In this document: in pieces, positions 38,936 to 49,483 of the stretch
How positions within the stretch are numbered: position 1 is the first letter of the stretch
How the letters are laid out: the number at the start of each line of letters is the position of its first letter
Source: Chamaea fasciata
Lineage: Eukaryota > Chordata > Aves > Passeriformes > Sylviidae
Length of the DNA stretch: 64,000 nucleotides
Assembly: GCA_029207755.1 (NCBI GenBank)
Contig: JARCOQ010000003.1
Coordinates: 93,016,646-93,080,645, forward strand
Direction of reading: 5' to 3'
Notes under the pieces: generated by a model
Told to the model about the DNA's origin: nothing
Seen by the model: the letters and a program-made list of their open reading frames with translations, nothing else
The model's database searches: none
Program-made: the position numbers and the translations under genes

Positions 38936-41900
38936 ATCATATATTAGGATCTCCTGCTCATAATCAAATAAAAGTAATTTATTTCTTCAGTGACACAGTC
39001 AGCTTGACAATCCATAATGTGGTTATACTAATTTCTGATGAATTGCCCAGTAGGTTTTTTGAAAGTTGTTACTTTTTAAGACAACCAAATGAAATTACAG
39101 TTATCTTGGTCTCAAATTAATCCCTACATAGGAGACGTCAGACTGTTTCACAGTACACTGACACAATGTGCTGAGGGGGAAAACCAAGCAAAAAGCCCTT
39201 TGAATAATTGCAATAGCTATTTCTTTTTCCCAGAACCAGCTTGCATAATCATTATTCTTGTGGGGATGGTGGATGTAGCAACATAATGAATAAAAACTCT
39301 ACACTTTAGATAAGTATCCAGCCTACTACACTCACAGTCATTTTAACACTGTTTAGTTTTCATGTGAGTATATAATATGCCAGTAGAACAGCACAAAGTA
39401 CCTTATAGGTCCTTGAAACTATAAAAATGCTTGGGGTTGTTTGGTTGATTTGTTTTGAGTGTTTGTGTGTTTGGTTTTTAACAGTGTCTCCAATGGAACT
39501 CTTCTCTAGGTTAGATATTGGTATGGGTATTCACCATCAGACCTCCTGGTGACCCAAACAGCTGATCACTGCCCCCTTGCTGTTAGAAATACTGTGTTGG
39601 AGCTCAGGGAAAAGCTGTTTCCCTATTGCATGAGGCTTGTTCTTCCAAACCACTTCACTGCCCAGCAGAATGGTGGGCTTTTATCAGAGATATTCTTTTC
39701 AGGGGTAGAATATAAAACCTACTCAGCCCTTCTTAACATCCCCAGTTTGGCTATAAATTTTTAAGATACTTATCCGGGAACAGTTTCACACAGTAAAGGT
39801 TTAAAATCACTGTCTTAATTGTGGTAATTAAAAATCACTGTCTTAATTCTGTAATACTGTAGAAATGAGTTATTTGGGTTATTTCCTGCAGACTAATTAA
39901 TGAATAAGAAGTTCAAAGTGGAGTGCTTTGCTAAGTGAATGAACAGTGCAGTGTATGTAGAAAAAGTGATGCTGTGTCTATAGCAACTAATCCCTAAGGA
40001 ATGTATTAAATGGCAAAGTGCCAAAAAATTACAATATGAATAGATTGACAGGCAAATATTGAAAGATTCTGCAGATCTGCAATGTGAATTAGAATTTATT
40101 TAGCAAATGAGTAGCACAATTATTTGGCAAATTAAACACAAAATCATTTTGTTTCTGTAGTTTGACATGATTCTCAAGCATGGATGAGAGTTAGATAAAA
40201 ACATATTTTACCTCATGGTGATGTTTAGGTATAATTTAGCACGTAATTTAACTTATTATTGATCTCATGCTTTTCTTCGCAGTAGCTTCCTTCCAGTCAT
40301 TTCTTCTTATTTCATATTTTATTTAATTGCCATGACATGGTAGCTCTGTGCTAGCACTGGGCATGTGATGTCACATCAATAGCAACTTGAACATAAAGTG
40401 GAAGTGTTAATTCAAATGTAAAAAACAGTAATAGAAAGCAATGGCAAATAATCTGGACATATTCTTTCCCTTTAAAAACAACAACAGAAAAAACCCAAAC
40501 AAATACTCATTTAGACAATATTAAGAGCAAGGAATGGAGATAGTAATCGTATTTGAAACTGTATCATTATCACATCTGAGTGTTGAGCTGAGCATGATGC
40601 TTTTAGCAATTTGGGTTTCAGAATATGTCACCTTAAATAATTCTTCTGAATGTGTTGCAATTGGTACAAGTCCAGGTATTATATCCTTTACTCTGTCTTT
40701 ATCCCATTTAATTCCATTGTTCTCCAGTGTGACCTAATAGTGCCTCTCTGTTCCTCTCTTCTTTCTTGGTTTGCAACCTTGTCAATTGCCTTACATAGAA
40801 CAGGCTTTCTTTGTCACACTATTTCTACAATTTTTTCATTAGTTCAATCTAAGAGAAAGATTTCTTTTGGTTCTTTCTGAGAATCATCTGGTATCTATCT
40901 TTCTGATTGTCATCTATGCTTGTGAGTTCTTTTAACTTCAAACAATTTTGATGTGCAACACAGCATTCCCATCCTTAAATGAAGCCATGAGGATTCATAC
41001 TAACTCAGGTGTTGGTCCATGGCTCTTAAAAAAGGCACATTGTTTATTTTTCTCTTCTCAGCCAGGCTATTATTACCTGGTATTGGATTGGGCAATTTTG
41101 ACTTACTCTCTACTCCCATTGGAAGATGACTTTTAAAAAAATATTGAATAAGTAAAATATTTTGTAACAGATTATGATATAAAACAGATTTAGACCTTTT
41201 CATTTTATACTGCTGACTTTACTTCTCCCCTCATATTTAAGATGCTTCTATTAAAAATATTTAAAAGAATTTGTAAGGCACATTTTTTTTTACTATATGT
41301 AACAAAGTAGTACTATATAGATAATATCTGGGAAAAAATAAAGTAAGGACTGCAAAATTTTAGTTTGAAGGTCCAGCATGGAAATATGGGATGACAGAGT
41401 AATATCAGAGAAATTTTAGTATCTAGTCTGTAGCTGGTAAAAGCAGATCTATGAAAAGTACCATTTGCCTGATAAAAAGGTCTTCTAGCGCAGATGAGAT
41501 GACTATGTTCCAAGGAAAAGAGAATTACCAAATTTCTGTCCCCATCTAAATTTTCACACTGCTGCCAGGGGTAGGAAAAGCTCATTTTCTTGGTAACTTT
41601 TTTTGCCTTGCATTCCTCTTGGAACACTGTAATCTAAAAAAATAATTACTTTGGGAGCAGACAATGATGAGAGGGATCATTTAATTGTGAAAGTCAGAGA
41701 GGAACAAAAAAGGGCTGAAAAAGCTCTTTGAAGTCCTGTAGGGAGATACTCTCTAGGGTGAGGGATATGAAATTTTATAGTTTCTTGGACAGTTTTGAAA
41801 GAATGCTTTGAGACAGAAGGCTGCTATGAATTTTTTACACAGACTAAATTAAAAATTTTGTAATCAAATAAGAAGGGGTTTATGAATGTCCATAAAGCTC

Positions 41901-42433
41901 AGGCTATACTGTAGAGCATATTCATGTATCTATGCTTAATCCTAGCACATTTAGACTTCATTACAGTATTAAATTACACTATTTGCAACAGATGTACAAT
42001 CAATATACAGAGTATATATTCTATAAATTATATATAGAAAATAGAAATACAAAACAAATAGAAAAGATTAAAATAGAAATAAGAGAATAGAAATAAATAG
42101 AAAATAGCAAAACAAAGCACATATATAACTTTTAACTATATTGTACAGGAAACTTGATGTTTCTGTATTATATACCTTTTATTTTCATATTTATAGACCA
42201 AACAAGAAAGCCCCACTCTTTCAAGGAATTGGTCTTCCATCCTCTCTTGCTCAGAAAACAGTATACAATACCTCCAGTACACCATATATATTAACATTTG
42301 ATTTCTTTCACCTTTCAGATTTCAAAAGTGTCTTAAAGTTTTCAGAATCTTACAGATTCTGCTCACTATTTCCTCATGCACTACATCTTCTTTCAGTACT
42401 TCTGTGTTTCATAATATAAAAATTCTCAATTAA
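38936..42433. other. AT-rich unique sequence, no gene seen
   Basis: Contains an 18-bp direct repeat (AAAATCACTGTCTTAATT at 39803 and 39831) and an A-rich AATAGAAA-type stretch at about 42036-42113. The part around 39850-40260 is rich in TAAT-type words without repeats. No coding gene supported. Confidence 0.55.
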
Positions 42434-43113
42434 TTTCTTTCTTTGTTCCAGCAAGGAAGTCTAGAAGAGTAGATATTTTCTAGTACTTTGTGCCTTAAAT
42501 GTACTTTGTGCCTTTCTTTCTTTGTTCCAGCAGGGAAGTCTAGAGGAGCAGACGTTGTCCTGGGTTGAAGTATATTCTATCACCATCTTCATGAACTGTT
42601 GAAACCAGGTGAGGCAGTGCTCCCTGCCTCCTCCACTCTGGCTTATCTTCTGTTAATGGGCCCATCAGCACCTTTGCTACACAGCTCACAGATAACCCCC
42701 TCCTGGACTACCTCCTGTTAATGGGCCCATCAGGCCTTATCACATGACTCACCATCCCATTGTGGGATGCTCCGCCCAGAGGGAGAAACCAAGCATTCCA
42801 GCCTGGATATAAGCTGAGACTCTGAACACCAGAGGGGAGCTTACCCACTGGATTCCCAGAGGACCCGAGCTACCAGACCTTTCTACAGGATCACTGCTTC
42901 AGGAAGACCACCTCATCTGGACTGCTTCCATCACTACGCTCAGGTTGTATTCTGACTCTGTCAGTGGTGTTTTGTATTATTGCATCGATTTTATTTTACT
43001 TTCTTTCCTTTTTTCTTTTTTCCTATTAAATTGTATCTCTAACTTGAAGCCTCTCATTTGTTTTGCCTTCAAACTACTACAACGTGTTTCTAGTACTTTG
43101 TGCCTTAAATGTA
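42434..43113. repeat. about 70-bp tandem duplication, second copy split by an LTR
   Basis: Copy 1 (42434-42503) runs from TTTCTTTCTTTGTTCCAGC to TTTGTGCCTTAAATGTA. Copy 2 begins at 42513, is interrupted after 42555 by the LTR and resumes at 43082 to 43113 with the same final words. Copy 1 therefore shows what copy 2 looked like before the insertion. Confidence 0.85.
42556..43081 (+). mobile_element. solo LTR, 526 bp, with 4-bp target duplication
   Basis: Starts TGTCCTGGGTTGAAG and ends CAAACTACTACA. ACGT flanks it on both sides (42552-42555 and 43082-43085). A TATAA box lies at 42808-42812 and an ATTAAA signal near 43025. U3 contains two copies of CTGTTAATGGGCCCATCAG about 64 bases apart. 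A 4-bp duplication suggests a gammaretrovirus-like (class I) element. Its U3 resembles that of the antisense LTR at 11206-11899. Confidence 0.85.
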
Positions 43114-45369
43114 TCAGATGGCCTGAGGAACTTCCTTATGCTTTTTTTACAACTATGCATTGTTATTATCCATAGATACAGAGGCTGATGATTGCAAATG
43201 CTTCAGTTCATCTGACCTTTCATCATAACTTAGTTTTTGTATGATTTGGAACTGCTTCTTGTGATGTACTGGTCAATGATAAAATTGGCCCAAAATTCTA
43301 TGACCGATTATGGTCAAAATAGATATATTCAGAATTCAGACAAGCATCGTAAAAGGCCTAGGTAGGAAACACAGCAGAGGATAAGAAAACACGAGTTAAG
43401 ACAGCAGCACTCTTTGAACACCTTGATGACCTAGCTTTGCTGTCTGAGAGGCTTGGATGTCTAAGTCATAGCCAGTAAGCCTTTGCTGGCTGAACAAACA
43501 AATGGATAGTCATGTCACTCTGAAGTATGTGGCAAAGACAGATAAGAATTGCTCTGTTAAGGTGCTTGTATTTCTGGAAGTATCTGTGTTTTTCTCTAGT
43601 TCTGTCAACAATTAAAAGAGCCCCTACTCATTAATTTATTATTAGTTTTATTAATAGCCCATCTATCTAGATTGGTATGACACCATATATTGACAACTGT
43701 ATCAGTCATTTTGAATTTTGGAAAACTGTAAATATATATATATCTTTGTACTGTTTTATTTTATGAAATGTACTTTTTCTAAGGAAGAATGTCTCTTGTC
43801 TGAAGCAAAATATTTTCTTAAAATAACTATAAGTGGAAAGAATATTTTGTTATGAAAAGTGGTTTTGTGCATTAGGCACAGCACCACTTTTCTGCAGGAA
43901 GTTTGCCTAATTAATCATCTTACTCTAACACACACAAAAAAAGCATCTTCAGGTCCCTTTTTTTAGCCAATGGAGATAATGGTGTAAAGCTTCTCATATT
44001 CGGTGGCTAAATGCACTGTCATTTAATACTCTCTTGAAATTCTTAGGAGGAAATAACTTTCCTGACACAAGTACTGAAGAATGACTGTGTTTTTACAGCA
44101 GAGTCAATCTTCAGTTTTATTCTACAGTATTTTTATGGCTTTTTTCTATCCTCTTTAAGGGTTATGTGGCCAAAGCACCAGCATCTGAAAATAAGGTCAG
44201 TCTCAAAGGTCAGTGGTTGCACACCTTCTTCTTACGAAGTGGGGATACAGGAAGCCAAATAACCAGACTATTTTTATCTACCATCACTGGAGAGTTTCTA
44301 AACTAGCTGGATTTTCATTTTGTTTTTTCAATTGTACTTCTGGCTGCCAATTTTCTTGATGTTTTTTGATATTAAACAAGTATCTGAAAATGATCTTCTC
44401 TCCTTTTTGCAAGATAGTGATATACAATTTATAAAAAAATAATCAATTGTTTTATTTACCATCTATGTGACTCCAAATCATGCTAATGGAATACTTCCAG
44501 AACAATGACAGTATGGTACTATCTAAATTTATGATGTTAAAATTCTGGCTGGGGTTTAAATTTTTGAGGCAGCCAGGTATTATCGTGAAAATTAAAGACA
44601 TTTGTAAATAGGGTTATTTTAATTACCTCTATTTGTTTGGAGGTTTTGTCCACCTAATCATTGTGATTACCCCCTCCAAAGGGCAAAGAAATAGCTATTT
44701 TTAATAAGTATTTTTTTAAAATACTATTATAGAAATATTACATCTATACTTGTCTTAGTGAGACATTTCAAAGAATAACCATTTAAAAATCTGTGAGAAA
44801 CAATCTGAATTTTTCCAAATTTCAAAAAAGAAGTGGAAGAAATAAGAAAAAGTCACTACGAAGATATCTGTTTGTAGTTGGAATTTGATCTTTGGTATCC
44901 ATGTACAAATCTTGAAAATATGGAAATACTCTGACTTTTCTCACTAACAATTTTCAGGTCAGATTCTGAATTCTAATTTTAGTTGATGTGGAAAACGAAA
45001 TGCTTAGATGATGCTTACTGATTTCTTTCTTGTTGTGTTGATATCTACAGAAATTAGACATCTTTTCTGGCAAAATGAAAAAGTTATAACACATTGCATC
45101 CAAATCTGTACTTTATCCTGTATCAGAATCAAGAAATGCAAGAGCTCTTTTCAATTCCTTTCCCTGCTTATAACTATAGTTGTTAGGATATGAAAAGCAT
45201 TCCTCATTTTTAAATTTAATTGAGCACTGACAAAGGTAAAATTCTTCAACAATTGCAATATTAGAAATAGCACTTTGAATTTCAGTTCTATAGATCAAAT
45301 TTTCGGTAGTCTCAAATCTACCAGTTCCTATCTAAACACTTATCTAACCATCTGAATTTCTGCTTAATT

Positions 45370-45404
<35 letters not shown>

Positions 45405-46227
45405 TTTCCTGTAATAAATTTAGTCCATGTTGTACCCTTCCTTTATTACAGTTGAGTGTCACATAATGTAAGCATACGGTAAGAAGATCTGATTAATTTA
45501 TAATTTCAGTGTTGATGGAAAATCATATGACTCATATGTGAACGTAGGGGAGTGCTTGCTACCATAAACACCAAGAGTTTTTATTATTCATGTTATGCAG
45601 TTTTGTAATTGTCACTGCTATATCAATCTTACATTGTCAAACCAATGTAAAAATGTTTGAGAAGACATCTATAGCCTGCAGGTAAGTGCATGAAGGCAAT
45701 TAAAATAGCAAACAAATGAAACACCCCCTTTTAGACTTCCCAACAACTGAAATCAAATCATCATTTTTATTACATTAACCTAAGGTTGACATTAACTTTG
45801 TCTTCTGAATGCATAGCATAGAAAAAATACATTATGCAGAAAAAGGAGTTCTTACCGTTTTGTTTGCTTTGCTGCACCATGGGACAAATGTGTCAGAACA
45901 GAAATGCTGTTTCAGCTGAGTAGACTATTACATAGAGAAATTCAAAAATAATCACATGTCCCTAGGCTGAGCCTAAATTAACACAGGGATAGGTACACAA
46001 GCAAAACCAACGGTGGAGTGGTGGGGGCTCAGTGGGTGGACAGTGATATGCATACCTTTCTGTTTGCTGAGCCTGAAGGTTACCTACATATTTACTTATG
46101 TTCTTCTTAAAAACTGAACAAACAAGACATTTCACCACTGGAATTCTGGCCACTCATTCATCTTCATGCACAAAACTACAAATGATCAAAGTGTCACTTT
46201 CCTTAACAGTTTAGGATAAGGTAATTG
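43114..46227. other. AT-rich unique sequence, no gene seen
   Basis: Contains a TTTA microsatellite at about 45368-45407. No gene or transposon recognised. Confidence 0.6.
45368..45407. repeat. TTTA microsatellite
   Basis: About ten tandem TTTA units. Confidence 0.95.
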
Positions 46228-46583
46228 GGATGTGACCTAATTGTGGCCTTCCAGTATCTGAAAGATGCTTACAAGAAAGAGAGGGAATTTCTACCAGATC
46301 ACCTAGTAAAAGGACAAGGGTAAATGGTTTCAAATCGAAACAGAGTAAGTTTAGATTAGATATTAGGAAGAAATTCTTTACTATGAGAGTGGTGAGGCAC
46401 TGGAACAGGTTTCCCAGAGAAGCTGTGAATTCCCCATGCCTGGAAATGTTTAGGGCCAGGCTGGATGGACCTCTAAGAAATTCAGTCCAGTGAAAGATGT
46501 CCCTGCCCCATGGTGTGAGGATTGGAACTAGATAATCTTTAAGGTCCCTTTTCAGTCCAGGCCATTCTACAATTCTGTGATAT
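46228..46583 (+). mobile_element. CR1 LINE 3' end
   Basis: Contains TTCCAGTATCTGAAAGATGC, AGGAAGAAATTCTTTACTAT, GGCACTGGAACAGGTTTCCC and a closing CCATTCTACAATTCTGTGAT. This is the complete order of a CR1 end. It is 5'-truncated. Confidence 0.9.
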
Positions 46584-46592
46584 TATAAATAA

Positions 46593-46714
46593 CATGTTAT
46601 GATCCAATTATTAAGAGATGCCACTGCCCAAATTAAGGTGCAATTGCCAAAATCAATAGTACAGATTTTAATTAACTGTAAATGTTAGAAAGAAATGGAA
46701 AAGGGGCGTGGGGG
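46593..46714 (-). mobile_element. older antisense LTR, downstream (R-U5) part, split by the provirus
   Basis: Read on the minus strand, this carries a TTAATTAAAATCTG polyadenylation-type region (about 46668-46675) leading to a GC-poor U5. It is interpreted as the R-U5 part of an LTR whose U3 lies across the provirus at 53488-53890. The family and the left edge are uncertain. Confidence 0.4.
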
Positions 46715-47498
46715 TGTTGGGGGTTAGGTTTGTTCCTTCTTTCTCTAAAGAATTTTTTCCCCACAAGTTACCAAGGAGATCAAGTGTTGGATACTTGAGA
46801 GTACTTAACTGAAACAAAGAGGTGGACAAAAGGTGGAAGGGGGAGATAACGCAGGTAAAAGACAAAGCTTGAGGCAGCGGCGTGCTTTTCTGCTTCCGGC
46901 GTTCGGGGAGACGCGTGTCTGCCGCTCCTGGAGGAGCTCAGCCGCCGCAAAGCACGCCGAGCGGAGAACGGCTGTTGCTGGCTGGAGGAGTTCCACTGTG
47001 GCCAAAGGGATCCAGTCCTGGGAAATCTACTATCACCGGTTCGGCCTGAATCCGGAGTTTTTCCCAGCCACCCGCGGGGAGCTGGTCCAGGCCCTGCCTC
47101 TCCTTCGGCTTTTCTTCGGCGCTGCTCCTCTTGCTGCAGCGTGACCCTGCACCCCCTGCGCTGCCGGGACATCCTGCCCCTGCCTGCTGGGACACCCTGC
47201 CATCCCAGCTACCAGCCCGGGACTCTTCCACTGTTCCAGCTTGGTGCTCTGAGGATCCTGCAGGGACACCGAAACCAAACTGCCCTGGGTTTTGTGAAAC
47301 AAAGCCCTCAAGGTTCTTGGTACTGTTGTCGTTTGTCATTAATGCTGTAGTTGTTTGGTGGGGGGGGAGATTTTTTGTGTTTGTTTGCTTTGTATTACAT
47401 ACTAGTAAAGAACTGCTATTCCTATTTCCCAAATCTTTGCCAAAGAGCCTCTGATTGTAATTTTACCTAGCAGATACCTGTCTTCCTAAACCAAGACA
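46715..47498 (+). repeat. 5' LTR of the provirus
   Basis: 784 bp with TG...CA ends inside a TGT/ACA inverted terminus. The middle (about 46868-47130) is GC-rich with many CpGs, in sharp contrast to the surrounding DNA. No TATAAA box is evident. A variant polyadenylation signal AGTAAA sits at 47404-47409 and is shared with the related solo LTR at 17668. It differs from the 3' LTR only at 47188 (T) and 47271 (G). Confidence 0.95.
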
Positions 47499-47503
47499 AA
47501 TTT

Positions 47504-47522
47504 TGGCGCCCAAGTGTGGGGC
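47504..47522 (+). promoter_or_regulatory. primer binding site, Lys-tRNA-like
   Basis: TGGCGCCCAAGTGTGGGGC begins five bases after the 5' LTR. It resembles the Lys-type primer binding site TGGCGCCCAACGTGGGGC, with a small insertion or substitution in the middle. It would bind the 3' end of the tRNA that primes minus-strand DNA synthesis. ERV-L elements of mammals are named for a Leu primer, so the Lys-like site is a small mismatch with the pol-based class. Confidence 0.8.
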
Positions 47523-47626
47523 TTGAGGGCACTGAGAAAAGAAAAGGGAAGAGAAATAGCAGTTCTTAACTAACCTAGTACTTTCTTTTGTGTGCGTTGG
47601 ATATAAAAACCTCATTAGGCTGCATC

Positions 47627-48661
47627 ATGTGGTCTAACTTAGCCTGGTTTGGGTGGCATGTGGTTGTGGCTGTATTCCTTCCATTTGTAGGCCCTTATCT
47701 AAACATGGGCCCTATAACTAAGGCTACTGTGACTGTCATCCAGTTTATTTTATGGCTTAATAAGGTGAAGAACTCATGGATTTTTAATTTCCTCTGGAAG
47801 GCAGGCACATGGATTCAGGGCTATCGTACACTAACTGTGTGTTTTTGGAGTTACTTTAACAATGGTACCTACTGTGAGGAAATGACACCGGGGGAAGTTT
47901 CTTTTTCCCAACCCTTTACCCATCTCTTTGGGTCTGCCCCACCAGTTTTTGAAGGGTTTAAATCCTCTCTGAATGCTAATGATATCATACAATGGCTGGT
48001 GCTGCTAATATGCGTATTCTGTTTAGCATTCAGAGATAAGGGAAGATTGACCTGGATAACCACCCTGATACCTACCCCACAGAATAGGGATGATACCCCA
48101 GAGCCTGACTCTGCCCCACAGCCTGCCTCAGAAAGGACCCACCCGGATTGGGTTGAGGTTCTGGTAAAAGAGATAGGCCAAATGCTGAAAGAGTACATTT
48201 CCCCAGCTCATGAAAAACCCTCCCCCTGCCCCGAGAAGGCAGAGACTGATGGTGCAGCAGTGGAACCCACAGATGTTACAACTGTCCAGGTTCCAGCTGA
48301 ACCACAAGGGCAGCCACAGCCAGCAGCAGTCGCCCCTGTGGAAACAAGGAAGTGTAAAGTGAAATCGTCAGATCCTGATATTAAGGGTAAGAAAGGAGGG
48401 TCCTCACAGCCCACAGAAGAGCCACAGGTTGAGATCATCACTGAGTCCCTGACATATGAAAGTCTACGTAATCTGCAAAAAGATATTGCACGACGAGGAC
48501 GTGAGGCTTATACAGCCTGGCTACTCCGAGTCTGGGACCTTATGGGTACAGGTGTGCAACTGGATAGTGCTGAAGCAAGGAATTTGGGACCCTTGACCCA
48601 GGACTCAGGTATAAATCAGGTATTTGTAAGAGAGCAAGGGCCCCTTTCCCTTTGGGAATGA
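47627..48661 (+). CDS. gag: gag, N-terminal part (344 aa), ends at an in-frame TGA
   Basis: This is the structural polyprotein by position between the primer binding site and pol. I chose the ATG at 47627; the frame is open a little further upstream but without another ATG. Residues about 6-25 and 119-135 are strongly hydrophobic, and N79-G-T is a potential N-glycosylation sequon between them. A Pro/Glu/Lys-rich linker spans about 149-270, and the final 75 residues look like the start of a capsid domain. There is no Gly2 myristoylation signal. The frame stops at TGA 48659-48661 and continues in the same frame in the next entry, so one gag gene appears to be split. The membrane topology is inferred from hydrophobicity only. 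Confidence 0.75.
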   Translation: MWSNLAWFGWHVVVAVFLPFVGPYLNMGPITKATVTVIQFILWLNKVKNSWIFNFLWKAGTWIQGYRTLTVCFWSYFNNGTYCEEMTPGEVSFSQPFTHLFGSAPPVFEGFKSSLNANDIIQWLVLLICVFCLAFRDKGRLTWITTLIPTPQNRDDTPEPDSAPQPASERTHPDWVEVLVKEIGQMLKEYISPAHEKPSPCPEKAETDGAAVEPTDVTTVQVPAEPQGQPQPAAVAPVETRKCKVKSSDPDIKGKKGGSSQPTEEPQVEIITESLTYESLRNLQKDIARRGREAYTAWLLRVWDLMGTGVQLDSAEARNLGPLTQDSGINQVFVREQGPLSLWE

Positions 48662-49408
48662 CTTCTAATGAGTGTGAGAGAGAGATTTGTCCACAGAGAC
48701 AGAATGCAAGAGCACAACAATAGAATGCGATGGAAGACCCTTGAGGAAGGAATCCAACAGTTGAGAGAAGTGGCAGTATTGGAAGTACTTTTTGGGAGGA
48801 CCGGACAGCATGATAATGACCCCGACAAGGTTAAATGCACAGGGCACATGTTGTGGAATCTGGCAACTCATGGACCATCCCAATACGCCACATTCATCGC
48901 AACAATTAATGCCGAGGATAACCGAGAGACAGTGGGTTCTGTTGCCAACAAGCTCAGAAATTATGAAAGTATGATCAGTGGTCCAATGCAGGCTCATGTC
49001 TCTGCGGTGGTGAAGGAACTCAAAGAGGAGATAAAGGAGGTGAGAGAGGAGATGAGAAGGAACAGTTCCCATGTAGCACCGGTGCGAGTCACAGGCCCCA
49101 GAATCAGAGCCCAACATCCCCCAGCAAGAGAGAGAGGGTACACCCCTCGAGCTGACCTGTGGTTTTATCTGCGGGACCATGGGGAGGACATGGGAGCGTG
49201 GCATGGGAAACCTACTTCTGTCCTGGCAGCACGGGTACGTGAGCTCAAGGAGAGAAACGCTAACAGAGGGAGTTCCACTAGAATGAAGGTAGCCTCAGCC
49301 TCCCATGAGCAAGCTGCCAGGTATTACGGAGGTGGGAATGCTGTGTCAGATTCCCTCGAAGGAACCTCTACCATGTACATCCAAGAAGGGAATAATAACC
49401 AGTGCTAG
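48662..49408 (+). CDS. gag: gag, C-terminal part, downstream of the in-frame TGA, ends at UAG
   Basis: Same frame as the preceding gag part; its first ATG is at 48668, giving 246 residues if translated separately. Residues about 20-105 look like capsid, helical with a run of conserved Trp, Asn and Arg. Residues about 110-131 are a Lys/Glu heptad-like coiled coil. The remainder is basic and Gly/Ser-rich. Cysteines occur only at positions 57 and 246, so there is no CCHC zinc knuckle; nucleic acid binding may rest on basic residues. The stop is TAG at 49406-49408, directly followed in frame by pol. Independent translation from 48668 is doubtful, and the part is probably inert if the TGA is a simple lesion. 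Confidence 0.7.
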   Translation, partial: LLMSVRERFVHRDRMQEHNNRMRWKTLEEGIQQLREVAVLEVLFGRTGQHDNDPDKVKCTGHMLWNLATHGPSQYATFIATINAEDNRETVGSVANKLRNYESMISGPMQAHVSAVVKELKEEIKEVREEMRRNSSHVAPVRVTGPRIRAQHPPARERGYTPRADLWFYLRDHGEDMGAWHGKPTSVLAARVRELKERNANRGSSTRMKVASASHEQAARYYGGGNAVSDSLEGTSTMYIQEGNNNQC

Positions 49409-49483
49409 AGGGGCCCTGCCTCTAGCCAGGAAGAGGCACGGGAAAATCGGGTTTTTTGGACTGTGTGGATTCGATGGCCTGGC
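49406..49483 (+). promoter_or_regulatory. candidate stop-codon readthrough signal between gag and pol
   Basis: The UAG is followed by an 8-nt spacer, then a 7-bp stem pairing 49417-49423 with 49432-49438 around an 8-nt loop. Loop bases 49425-49430 (GCCAGG) can pair with 49478-49483 (CCTGGC) to give an H-type pseudoknot with a 39-nt second loop. Gammaretroviruses use a UAG plus a pseudoknot 8 nt downstream to make Gag-Pol. The pairing is seen in the sequence; the function is inferred. Confidence 0.6.

Noticed and set aside
46938..47432. 164-codon antisense frame in the 5' LTR, repeated in the 3' LTR, plus a 130-codon one
   Set aside because: Long frames arise in the GC-rich LTR core. They are duplicated only because the LTRs are, and they lack domains.
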